From positions 1 through 64,000 of the forward strand of contig JAUVZD010000012.1 of assembly GCA_030602715.1 (NCBI GenBank): a stretch of 64,000 nucleotides of DNA, read 5' to 3'. Position numbers and translations under genes: made by a program. Each line of letters begins with the position of its first letter. Positions within the stretch are counted from its first letter, which is position 1. The notes beneath the pieces are model-generated. The model was not told the DNA's origin. It searched no databases and saw nothing but the letters and a program-made list of their open reading frames with translations. This document shows, one piece after another, positions 7,614-15,052 of the stretch. The stretch comes from Candidatus Coatesiibacteriota bacterium. GTDB lineage: Bacteria; RBG-13-66-14; B26-G2; JAUVZD01.

Positions 7614-9623
7614 ATGAAGCTCACCCGCCGTGAATTCCTGAAGACTCTGTCCACCGCCGGAGCGGTGGTCGCCTCCGGCTCCTGGCTTCCGGCGCTCTCC
7701 GGCTGTGCGCCCAGCTTCAAGCCGGCAAAGGGCAAGGTGGTCATCCTGGGCTTTGACGGCGTGGAACCCACCTTGGTGGAAAGGTATATCGGTGAGGGCA
7801 AACTCCCCAATCTGGAAAAGCTGGCGGGGAGCGGTTACTACTCCCAGCTAACCACCACCAACCCCTCAGAATCCCCGGTCTGCTGGAGCGCCTTTGCCAC
7901 CGGCTCAAACCCCGGCAAGACCGGCATCTACGACTTCCTCTCCCGCGACCCCCAGACTTATATGCCGGCTTACTCCATCACCGACAAGGAGAAGCCCAAG
8001 TTCCTCTTCGGCGTCATTCCCTACAAGAAGGCTAAGATTATAAACATGCGCGCCGGTACCACCTTCTGGAGGACAGCTGCTCATAACAATATCAAGACCA
8101 CCGCCTTCCAGATGCCGGTCACCTTCCCCGCCGACGAGATGGAGGGGGGCAAGTGCATGTCCGGCTTGGGCGTCCCCGACATACGAGCCACCCAGGGCAC
8201 CTATCAATATTTCGCCACCGACCTCACCCCACAACAAGTGGGCGCCTCGGAGATGGGCGGAATCCTGCGCAAGATAATGGTGGTGGAGGGCAAGGTGCGC
8301 ACTCACATTGAGGGCGTCCCCGACCCCCGGGAGGAGGGCTTCAAGCCCATGCACAAAGCGATGTTCTTCCGGATAGACGGCGAGCGGGTAATAATAGAGC
8401 TGGACGGAGAGAGCCAGAAGGTCGGCGCCGGCTCCTGGAGCGACTGGTTCACGGTGACCTACGACATCGGTCCCCTGGTGCATATCCGGGGCATCTGCAA
8501 GTTCTTCGTCAAGCAGGTGAAACCAGAACTGCAGGTCTATTTATCCCCCATAGACTTCCATCCCGCCGACGACATAATCCCCAACTTCAATCCCTCCGAC
8601 TTCGGCAAGGAGCTTATAGAGACGGTGGGGCTCTTCCGCACCCGGGGCTGGGCGATTGATAATATGGCTCACACCGAGGAGGTCATAGACGACAAGACCT
8701 TTTTGGAGGACTTGTTTATGGTGGAGGAAGCCCGCCGGGAGATGACCCTCCACCTTCTGGACAACGACCCCTCGGACCTGTTCATCTCCATATTTCAAGC
8801 CACCGACCGCGTCCAGCACAACTTCTTCCGCTTCCTGGACACGAAGCATCCCCGCTACGACCCCGCCCTGGAGGGAGAGTTCGGCGGCGCCATACTCTCG
8901 GTATATCAGCACATGGACCAGGTGGTGGGAGAGGTGGTGAAGCGCATTGACAAGGACACGGTGCTGATGGTGATGTCCGATCACGGCTTCCACTCCTTCC
9001 GCAGGGGGGTCAACTTGAACACCTGGTTGGCAAAAAGCGGCTACATGACCCTGAAGGGCTCAGGCATCGGCGAGGATAAGGAATACAACCTGGACGACCT
9101 CTTCGGACAGGGGCAGTTCTGGCCCAATGTGAACTGGACCAAGACCCAGGCTTACGCTCTGGGGCTGGGGCAGATATACATCAACAAGGTCGGTCGGGAG
9201 CGCTACGGCACGGTGTTGGGCGGCGCTGATTATGACCGGTTGCTAGACAAGATAATCAAGGAACTATCCGCCCTCACCGACGAGGACGGCACCCCGGCGG
9301 TAAGCGGGGTTTATAAGGGAACCGACATCTGGCACGGACCGGAGATGCACCGAGCGCCGGACCTGCAGGTGGGCTTCCCCGACGGCTACCGGGTCTCCTG
9401 GCAGACCTGCCTGGGGGGCATCCCCGCGGACACCATTGAGGACAACACCAAGATCTGGAGCGGGGACCACTGCTCGCTTGAGCCCTCCATAACCAAGGGC
9501 ACCATCTTCTGCAACCGCAAGCTGGGTGGTGGCAGTCCGAACATAATGGACCTAGCCCCCACCGCGCTCAAGATGCTGGGGGTTGATGTGCCCAAGGAAT
9601 ATGACGGGGTGAGTTTGTTGTAG
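7614..9623 (+). CDS. Tat-exported alkaline-phosphatase-superfamily phosphodiesterase
   Basis: 669 residues; ATG at 7614 after GGAAGG. The N-terminus is a Tat signal (TRREFLKTL) with a lipobox-like LSGC (about 28-31), so it may be a lipoprotein. The body matches the type I phosphodiesterase/nucleotide pyrophosphatase group of the alkaline phosphatase superfamily. The first metal Asp is in GFDGVEPT (about 46-53), a candidate Ser/Thr nucleophile in TNPSESPV (about 82), the second metal pair in SDHGFHS (about 455), and a late His in GDHCS (about 620). It probably hydrolyses a phosphate ester outside the cytoplasm; the substrate is not known. It is followed by its own terminator. Confidence 0.82.
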   Translation: MKLTRREFLKTLSTAGAVVASGSWLPALSGCAPSFKPAKGKVVILGFDGVEPTLVERYIGEGKLPNLEKLAGSGYYSQLTTTNPSESPVCWSAFATGSNPGKTGIYDFLSRDPQTYMPAYSITDKEKPKFLFGVIPYKKAKIINMRAGTTFWRTAAHNNIKTTAFQMPVTFPADEMEGGKCMSGLGVPDIRATQGTYQYFATDLTPQQVGASEMGGILRKIMVVEGKVRTHIEGVPDPREEGFKPMHKAMFFRIDGERVIIELDGESQKVGAGSWSDWFTVTYDIGPLVHIRGICKFFVKQVKPELQVYLSPIDFHPADDIIPNFNPSDFGKELIETVGLFRTRGWAIDNMAHTEEVIDDKTFLEDLFMVEEARREMTLHLLDNDPSDLFISIFQATDRVQHNFFRFLDTKHPRYDPALEGEFGGAILSVYQHMDQVVGEVVKRIDKDTVLMVMSDHGFHSFRRGVNLNTWLAKSGYMTLKGSGIGEDKEYNLDDLFGQGQFWPNVNWTKTQAYALGLGQIYINKVGRERYGTVLGGADYDRLLDKIIKELSALTDEDGTPAVSGVYKGTDIWHGPEMHRAPDLQVGFPDGYRVSWQTCLGGIPADTIEDNTKIWSGDHCSLEPSITKGTIFCNRKLGGGSPNIMDLAPTALKMLGVDVPKEYDGVSLL

Positions 9624-9655
9624 GGGGTGGGGGGGTTGAGTATTCAGTAAATTAA

Positions 9656-9684
9656 GTAAGGGCGGCATAGAATACCGCCCTTTT
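9656..9684 (+). terminator. Terminator after the phosphodiesterase
   Basis: AAGGGCGG...CCGCCCTT hairpin with a short loop, then TTTTATT. It lies between the rightward phosphodiesterase and the leftward hicA remnant, so it may act for both strands. Confidence 0.75.
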
Positions 9685-9715
9685 ATTGATGTGCTCAATT
9701 ACACAAAATCACCAA

Positions 9716-9938
9716 CTACAATAACTTTGTAAATTCGTCAACTGTTAAGCCTGCGTCTCTTATCAACTTTCTCAATAAACCAACTTTTACGTATTTATGA
9801 TTCGGGATGGATAACATCGGCATTTCAACATTCTCATTATATAATATGGCTCCCGGTCTGATGGTCAATATAATATCCAATATTATTGAAGGCTTTGACG
9901 ACTTCTTTAGGTTTCAAGCCTCTAGGCAATTTACTAAC
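9716..9938 (-). pseudogene. hicA: HicA toxin, frameshifted
   Basis: HicA toxins are small RNA-binding mRNA interferases (double-stranded-RBD fold). Read leftward from 9938, the frame gives LPRGLKPKEVVKAF, then IDHQTGSHII, and stops at TAA. One base out of phase it continues as NENVEMPMLSIPNHKY, then LLRKLIRDAGLTVDEF, to a stop at 9716. Together the halves cover the HicA pattern from the conserved G-S-H to the C-terminal RDAGL helix. The frame break falls in an AT-dinucleotide run near 9840. No ATG start is present (GTT or TTG where a start is expected). It directly abuts the hicB stop codon. It is a broken toxin unless the shift is a sequence error. Confidence 0.7.
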
Positions 9939-10145
9939 CTATAGGGATACCTCAATCTCCATCTCCTGAGGAATTGGACGATTGTGTTTTTTAAAAACTT
10001 CAACATACCCTTTTATCGCATCGCCAATATTTTCCAGGGCTTCATCAAGCGTCTCCCCCTGAGAATGGCAACCCGGAAGCGACGGGCAGGAGACTATGTA
10101 GCCCCCCTCCTCTATATCGGGTTCTACAATTACTTTAAATCTCAT
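9939..10145 (-). CDS. hicB: HicB family antitoxin
   Basis: 68 residues from ATG at 10145, with TTGGAGG just upstream. A longer reading from TTG at 10157 would use that ribosome site as coding sequence. The sequence MRFKVIVEPDIEEGGYIVSC, then PSLPGCHSQGETLDEALENI, is the classic HicB partial-RNase-H-like fold. It ends soon after, so there is no C-terminal DNA-binding domain. HicB neutralises HicA. Order here is hicB then hicA; the hicA partner is frameshifted, so the antitoxin is orphaned in function. Confidence 0.88.
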   Translation of the reverse strand: MRFKVIVEPDIEEGGYIVSCPSLPGCHSQGETLDEALENIGDAIKGYVEVFKKHNRPIPQEMEIEVSL

Positions 10146-10283
10146 ACTGACCTCCAAGGTGCACTATATCATAAGAATTATGGGGAAGGAAGAATTTCAG
10201 GTCATATTTTAACATGTAGCGTATTCGGAATCTAAGTTACAGGAACCTGATGAGGGAGGCGGGTCAAAGAGCCGACGGCCAAA

Positions 10284-10458
10284 CTACTTAAATATCGCCT
10301 TGATGCTACCTAAGGAGGTGGGCTGGATGTGCTGGGTAGTTGTCATAGGTATTGTTGAGACCAGGGGCTAGCGACGGGCTACTCCACTGAGCAGCAAAGG
10401 CTGCAGTAGGAATTAGTGCCGTTAAAATCAGGCAAAATAGAATCTTATTCCTTTTCAC
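10284..10458 (-). pseudogene. Remnant of the Ig-like surface protein family
   Basis: A GTG start at 10458 behind GAGGTGG opens a clear signal peptide (MKRNKILFCLILTALIPTA, then AFAA) and a 50-residue frame that stops at 10306. In the next frame, the end of the region reads QPTSLGSIKAIFK followed by a stop at 10284. That is the C-terminal motif of the two Ig-like proteins at 538 and 1770 (QPTSLGYIKAMYE). The middle of the gene is gone and the two ends are out of frame. It is a decayed third family member about 8 kb away from the pair. Confidence 0.65.
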
Positions 10459-10540
10459 TAAAACCACCTCTAAAATAATGCTTTAACGAATATTCTTCCT
10501 TGCCCTCATCAAATAACGAACATACACAATAATCAGATTA

Positions 10541-10888
10541 TTAAAGACCCGAACTCTCATAAATTACCTCCCCCTCATCCTTCGCAGTCTGTATCATCAA
10601 GGAACTTCCTCTTCCCCACTCTAAATCTGAATAGTATAATATATCCACTGGCCTTCTCAACCTTTCAACCAACGCCCGATGTATTCCTGAAGCATTATCT
10701 AACCTCTCAAAGATATCCATATCATTAAAAGAAGGTGAGATTACGATGATATCCACATCGCTCCCCTCCCCCTCATCACCCCTTACGAAAGAACCGAAGA
10801 TAACGATTTTACTGATGGAGATACCCCTCCGGGCAAACAACCTTAACACTATATCTTTTAAGTCTCTTTCAATTTCTCTTTCAACCAC
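10541..10888 (-). CDS. MNT-type nucleotidyltransferase antitoxin
   Basis: 115 residues, GTG start at 10888 with AAAGGA upstream. It carries the nucleotidyltransferase motif GSFVRG...SDVDI (about 33-49) of the minimal nucleotidyltransferase (MNT) family. In HEPN-MNT toxin-antitoxin modules the MNT protein neutralises the HEPN ribonuclease, in studied cases by adenylylating it. The partner HEPN gene lies just upstream, and the reading frame of the undamaged HEPN would overlap this start by about 30 bases. Function is inferred from family and position. Confidence 0.82.
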   Translation of the reverse strand: MVEREIERDLKDIVLRLFARRGISISKIVIFGSFVRGDEGEGSDVDIIVISPSFNDMDIFERLDNASGIHRALVERLRRPVDILYYSDLEWGRGSSLMIQTAKDEGEVIYESSGL

Positions 10889-11259
10889 AGCAATAAATCC
10901 TTTGTTTGGGTCAAAACTTCTCTCACTCCGCTCTTCTTCTAATGTTTCAAAATGCTTTTTACGTCATCCGGGTATCTGGTGGGGACGCTTAAATCGTGGA
11001 GTTTATCCAGAAATTCTTGCTGGTCTTTTTTTAGGTCAAGTCTTAACTCAACGCTCAAATACACTAAATCGTGGGGCCTTGTCGGCTTCTCCTTGAATTT
11101 CTTTAAATAAAGCCCCTTAAGCGCCTTCTCAATTGATAGATGGCACATAAAAATAGAGTAAATTAACTTATCTGCTTCAAACATCGCCCGGGCGGTATCA
11201 AAGTCATAATCCGCCTGGAGAAACCACTCGTCAATCAGTCTTTTTATATCACCTTTCAT
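10858..11259 (-). pseudogene. HEPN toxin interrupted by an amber codon
   Basis: The first 106 residues (ATG at 11259, stop TAG at 10939-10941) are a HEPN domain. They include the helix with SIEKALKGLYL, the PTRPHDLVYL segment and the TRYPDD motif typical of MNT-partnered HEPN proteins. These proteins normally end with a long C-terminal helix. The same frame after the TAG supplies exactly that: KKSGVREVLTQTKDLLLW, then LKEKLKET, to a TAA at 10858. So a 133-residue HEPN appears to have been cut by one nonsense codon. The toxin may be inactive; the short product could still fold. Confidence 0.72.
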
Positions 11260-11333
11260 AATCCTTCAAATTCTCCACCTCCAATTCTACAACAAAACCT
11301 CACCATTTCAAACAGAAGTTCAAAAATCCCCCC

Positions 11334-11759
11334 CTACCCCTCCCCCGCCACAGCGATATCCAGCCTCCCAGCTTTTATCTCCGCCAACAGATAATCATAC
11401 ATCTCCTTGGCGACCTGGGGGTTCTCCAAGCCGATGATGGGCTGAAACTGCAGGGTGTATTTTCCCCCGTCACCGGCGATTATGACCAGCACCTGAGCTA
11501 TGAGCGAACCCAGCGGACTGTGCGCCATCTCGGCGATGTCCGTTAGGCGTATCTCCAAGAACTCCTTCAGTTTGCCGAAGGCGCTCACTCTAAGTAGCAT
11601 CAGTCTGCGGTCGGTTAATCCCACATAGAAGAAGCGGTTCTTCCACAAGGCGAAATCCGCCGCTATTACCGCATAGCCCCAGTATTTCAACTCCTCTCCG
11701 CCCTCCAGGTGGACGGCTAGCCCCTGCCTCATCTTCTTCTTGGTCAGGCGTATTCCCAT
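11334..11759 (-). CDS. PH-like (bPH) domain protein, function unknown
   Basis: 141 residues from ATG at 11759; GAGG lies eight bases upstream. A GTG at 11768 is possible but would overlap that site. The LTDRRLMLLRV segment followed by a hydrophobic strand pattern (EIRLTDIAEM, LQFQPIIG) resembles bacterial PH-like domains such as those in YokE/SHOCT-type proteins. No signal peptide and no membrane helix. tRNA-Gly lies just upstream on the same strand, with a GC hairpin at about 11785-11808 between them. Role unknown. Confidence 0.5.
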   Translation of the reverse strand: MGIRLTKKKMRQGLAVHLEGGEELKYWGYAVIAADFALWKNRFFYVGLTDRRLMLLRVSAFGKLKEFLEIRLTDIAEMAHSPLGSLIAQVLVIIAGDGGKYTLQFQPIIGLENPQVAKEMYDYLLAEIKAGRLDIAVAGEG

Positions 11760-11813
11760 CCTTGTCACCTCACAGGGAAAATTATGCCCCCCATCAGCCG
11801 GGGGGCTACGATT

Positions 11814-11890
11814 TGGAGCGGGAGACGGGACTCGAACCCGCGACTCTCAGCTTGGAAGGCTGAAGCTCTAGCCGGCTGAGCTACTCCCGC
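11814..11890 (-). tRNA. tRNA-Gly (UCC)
   Basis: Read leftward it begins GCGGGAGTAGCTCAG and has the anticodon loop CTTCCAA, so the anticodon is UCC. The T-arm GGGTTCGAGTCCC is intact, and the 3' end CTCCCGC-T-CCA encodes CCA. All arms pair. Confidence 0.95.
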
Positions 11891-12021
11891 ATCTATGTCA
11901 ATTAAACCACCGATTCAACCCAATTAAACGATTGGCAAATAAAAGCGACTGGCAAAGCCATCAAAAACCGCCCCGCTTGCAGAGTGTCCATGGACGGCTG
12001 GTAAAACTCCGGGGATAGGGA

Positions 12022-12261
12022 TTAGTCCTCCCGAATCTGGATCACATTGCAGGTGGTGGTCTTCTTCACCCCTTCAATGGTTTGGATTTTATCCATGACA
12101 ATTCTACCGATATTGTAGGGCTCCGCCTCTAACTCGGCGATGATATCGTATGGACCCAGCAAAGCATCCACATGATGAACTTTGTCCAGCACCTCCACCG
12201 CATCAAAGACCGTATTTATCTTGCCGGACTCCACTTCAATGAGCACATAAGCTTTCATCAT
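12022..12261 (-). CDS. Stand-alone Lrp/AsnC ligand-binding (RAM) domain protein
   Basis: 79 residues; ATG at 12261 with GGAGG upstream. It is the effector-binding/oligomerisation domain of Lrp/AsnC regulators without the DNA-binding helix-turn-helix. The pattern is YVLIEVESGK, then a helix, LLGPYDIIAELEA and a second helix, VKKTTTCNVI. Such stand-alone RAM proteins form rings that bind amino acids, and some modulate full Lrp proteins. It sits between tRNA-Tyr upstream and tRNA-Gly downstream. The ligand cannot be told from sequence. Confidence 0.8.
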   Translation of the reverse strand: MMKAYVLIEVESGKINTVFDAVEVLDKVHHVDALLGPYDIIAELEAEPYNIGRIVMDKIQTIEGVKKTTTCNVIQIRED

Positions 12262-12289
12262 TTGACCTCCGTCGTTGAAAAAATAGTGC

Positions 12290-12377
12290 TGGTGGAGGGG
12301 GGAGGATTCGAACCTCCGAAGGCTTCGCCGACAGATTTACAGTCTGTTCCCTTTGGCCACTCGGGAACCCCTCCACC
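12290..12377 (-). tRNA. tRNA-Tyr (GUA)
   Basis: Leftward, begins GGTGGAGGGGTTCCCGAG; anticodon stem-loop CAGACTGTAAATCTG gives anticodon GUA. It has a long class II variable arm (GGCGAAGCC...), T-arm GAGGTTCGAATCCTC and acceptor end CTCCACC-A. CCA is not encoded. Confidence 0.94.
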
Positions 12378-12433
12378 GGGTAAATACAAATATACAATAA
12401 CTAATCCCACTTGGCAAGGGGGAAAATCACATT

Positions 12434-13456
12434 TCAGGCAAGAGGGCTATGGGGGGGTGTCCTCTGCTTGACGCTGGTCACATCGCACGGACCGCAAATC
12501 TCACGCTGGCGACGGCGAAACTCAGCCAGATTTCGTCCCCTCCAGATCCCTTCAGCTGTGGCGCTCTCAATATCCCCCACGATATATCGGGGCAAGGCAC
12601 AGCAGGGGCTGACCTCCCCATCAACGGTGATGTAGAGATAATCAAATATCTTGGGGCAGTCCCGCCCCCCACGATGGAGCAGGCTCTTGAAGGCTCTGAA
12701 CAGCATTCGGCGAAGTCCCTTACCCCTGCCAATGTAGGTGCACGCAAGCTCGGTTCCGCTTCCAGCCAGCTCCATCTGCACTCTTTTGAGTATGGTCCTC
12801 TCTTCAGCGGGGCTGGGACGCCTCAAGTCCGGCTTGAAGCGAACATCCAATCTGGTGATGTTTACCGTATCCACCCCGTGTTCCTTTGCAAAGCGCACCA
12901 ACTCCAGTAGCCTATCCTCCCCTCCCCGATGGAGGGTGGCTCGGACGGTCACTCTGGGAGCCCCGCTTCTCCCCCGGGCTTTGAGAAAAGCGGAAACATT
13001 TCCGGCGACCACCCTCCCTGAGGGATGCCCGAACTCCCCCTCGCCAATACCCTCCATGGAGACCACTATCTCATCAATTCCGCTCGCCAGGAGCCCATCA
13101 GCCATCCTTCCTTTGAGCAGGGAGCCGTTAGTGGTCACCCCCAAATACAGACCCCTTCTCTTAATTGCGGATATTATCTCCATCAGATGGGGGTGGGAGA
13201 GCGGCTCCCCCCAGCCGAAAAGCTGAACCTCACGCAAGCTACTCAGGGAAGAGAACCACGCAAGCGCCCGGTGGAATACCTCCAGGGACATCTCCCGTTC
13301 CGGTAGGGCAAAATCCTTCCGCTGACACATAGGACAGGAGAAGTTGCAGATATTGGTCAATTCCAGGTGGATACGAAGGGGCAGGGGCGGATAAAGCCCA
13401 AAAACCCGGCGAGCACCCTCAACCAGGAAGGAGAATATTGACCGCTCTTCATTCAT
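12434..13456 (-). CDS. Radical SAM protein with SPASM-type C-terminus
   Basis: 340 residues from ATG at 13456. A longer frame would run into the tRNA-Thr gene, so this start is preferred although no strong ribosome site is seen. The radical SAM cluster motif CNFSCPMC is at about 37-44, followed by GWGEPLSHP and TTNGSLL, as in the MoaA/PqqE/SPASM group. The C-terminal cysteines (CPKIFDYLYI, SPCCALP, CGPC) can bind auxiliary Fe-S clusters. SPASM enzymes often modify peptides, but no precursor peptide gene was recognised nearby. Substrate unknown. Confidence 0.8.
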   Translation of the reverse strand: MNEERSIFSFLVEGARRVFGLYPPLPLRIHLELTNICNFSCPMCQRKDFALPEREMSLEVFHRALAWFSSLSSLREVQLFGWGEPLSHPHLMEIISAIKRRGLYLGVTTNGSLLKGRMADGLLASGIDEIVVSMEGIGEGEFGHPSGRVVAGNVSAFLKARGRSGAPRVTVRATLHRGGEDRLLELVRFAKEHGVDTVNITRLDVRFKPDLRRPSPAEERTILKRVQMELAGSGTELACTYIGRGKGLRRMLFRAFKSLLHRGGRDCPKIFDYLYITVDGEVSPCCALPRYIVGDIESATAEGIWRGRNLAEFRRRQREICGPCDVTSVKQRTPPHSPLA

Positions 13457-13485
13457 CGGGTGATACGGGGGGGGGATATACGAAA

Positions 13486-13559
13486 AGCCCGCGGAGGGAT
13501 TTGAACCCACGACCTGCTGATTACAAATCAGCTGCTCTGGCCAACTGAGCTACACGGGC
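13486..13559 (-). tRNA. tRNA-Thr (UGU)
   Basis: Leftward, begins GCCCGTGTAGCTCAG; anticodon loop TTTGTAA in CTGATTTGTAATCAG gives anticodon UGU. T-arm GTGGGTTCAAATCCC and acceptor CGCGGGC-T; CCA is not encoded. Confidence 0.94.
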
Positions 13560-13679
13560 AAGTTACTAAGATTATAGCACAGGTTGGGGAAAGTCAAGGG
13601 GCAAATCACAACTGCTTTAGAATTTCGGATATCAAGCTAAAGTTTAGACGAAAATTTCTCATCTATCGCCTTTTTATCG

Positions 13680-13708
13680 CTGAAAAAAGTCAGCCGTTAT
13701 GTTATAAA
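13680..13708 (+). promoter_or_regulatory. Promoter of the PP2C gene
   Basis: CTGAAA at 13680-13685 and TATAAA at 13703-13708, spacer 17. Transcription would start about two or three bases before the ATG at 13718, and no ribosome site is seen, so the message may be leaderless. Confidence 0.5.
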
Positions 13709-13717
13709 TACACAGAT

Positions 13718-14941
13718 ATGCTGGAGATAGAATACGCCTTAAAGAGCGACATCGGCTTGATTCGTTCCGACAATGAGGACTGCGTTGGGGTGCGCAGTCC
13801 TCTGGACGACCGGGCGGGAAAGCGGGACCGCCACCTATTTGTAATCGCCGACGGCATGGGCGGGCAGGTAAAGGGGGAGGAAGCTGCACATGAGGCGGTG
13901 ATGGCAATCCTGACCCAGTTCATAGAGGATGCGCCCAAGGACAATTTCCCCCAGTGGCTATCCTCCGCCTACTCCAACGCCAACAGTCAAGTCCATCATC
14001 ACGGTGCAGGCGACCCTGAGGGGCGCAGGCGAGGCACAACCCTGACCAGCATGCTCATCGCCGGCGATATGGTTCACTTCGCTCATGTGGGCGACAGTAG
14101 AGCATATCTTATCCGCAACCAGAAGATGAAACGCCTGTCCACCGACCACACCATCGCCCAGGAGGCTGTCGGTGCCGGGACGATGACCGAGGAGCAGGCT
14201 CAGAGTAGCCCCAAGCGCAGTTACCTTACCCGGGCACTGGGTTACCGCCCCCGGGTGGAGGTGGACACCTTCCAGGGTAAAATTCATCCCGGTGATATCT
14301 TCGTCCTCACAACCGACGGCTTGACCAGCGAGGTGCCGGAGCAGATTATCTACGATGTTGCCAGCAAATATCCGCCACAGAGAGCGGTGGAGATGCTGGT
14401 CAAGATTGCCAACGAGCGCGGCGGGCGGGACAATATCTCCTTGCAGGTGATAAGGGTTCTGGGCAAAGCGAAACGAAGGCTGGATAGACGCATCGTCTAT
14501 TCTACGATAGCTGTGCTTGTAGCTATTCTGCTCACCCTGGGTATATTCCAGGTCGGCAAGAGATTACACTGGTTCGGGGGCGAAAAGCTGTCCCACAGGT
14601 TGGTAAATCTAATAGATGTGGAGACGATAACCGAGGTTGACGATTTCAAGGAGAAAGTATCCGCCCTGCAGGAGAAGGCGGAGAAGTTAAAGGGGTATGT
14701 CAGCGCCGAGGACGGAAAAAAGATAGACGAGATGAGCGAACAGTTGACCCAATTGCACAATAAGACCGATGAGAACAACCTGGACGCCAACAAGCCCTAT
14801 CTGCGCGACCTCAATCAACAGCTTCTGGAGATTCAAGCAAAATATTTATCCGGAAGCCTCGCTCCTCAGTTGGAGGAGCCGGCAGACGAGGAGGGTAAAG
14901 AGGAAGAGGGGGGGAAGCAGGAAAGCGAAAAAGAGAGGTAA
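13718..14941 (+). CDS. PP2C-type Ser/Thr protein phosphatase with membrane anchor and coiled coil
   Basis: 407 residues. The first about 245 are a PP2C/Stp phosphatase: SDNED (about 16), metal motif DGMGG (about 44-48), GTTL, GDSRAYLIR, TTDGLT and GRDNIS. These proteins remove phosphate from Ser/Thr of targets of Hanks-type kinases. A single membrane helix follows (about 258-280). Beyond it is a charged, coiled-coil-rich tail outside the membrane (EKVSALQEKAEKLKG, EMSEQLTQLHNK) that ends in a Glu/Lys-rich stretch. The tail might sense an envelope signal. No kinase gene is in the window. Confidence 0.9.
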   Translation: MLEIEYALKSDIGLIRSDNEDCVGVRSPLDDRAGKRDRHLFVIADGMGGQVKGEEAAHEAVMAILTQFIEDAPKDNFPQWLSSAYSNANSQVHHHGAGDPEGRRRGTTLTSMLIAGDMVHFAHVGDSRAYLIRNQKMKRLSTDHTIAQEAVGAGTMTEEQAQSSPKRSYLTRALGYRPRVEVDTFQGKIHPGDIFVLTTDGLTSEVPEQIIYDVASKYPPQRAVEMLVKIANERGGRDNISLQVIRVLGKAKRRLDRRIVYSTIAVLVAILLTLGIFQVGKRLHWFGGEKLSHRLVNLIDVETITEVDDFKEKVSALQEKAEKLKGYVSAEDGKKIDEMSEQLTQLHNKTDENNLDANKPYLRDLNQQLLEIQAKYLSGSLAPQLEEPADEEGKEEEGGKQESEKER

Positions 14942-15052
14942 GGACAGTTTTTCTTGAGATGGAAATTTGGGATGAAACCCCACGCCTTTTCTATTAGCAT
15001 TTAGAACGACAATCTCCAAGCAATCAACCATTTTTTGAGATATGTTTGAGAT

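Noticed and set aside
9716-9938. Programmed frameshift in hicA
   Set aside because: No slippery heptamer with a downstream structure was seen at the break, and the start codon is also poor; decay or error is simpler.
13457-13510. Upstream start for the radical SAM gene
   Set aside because: It would overlap the tRNA-Thr gene.
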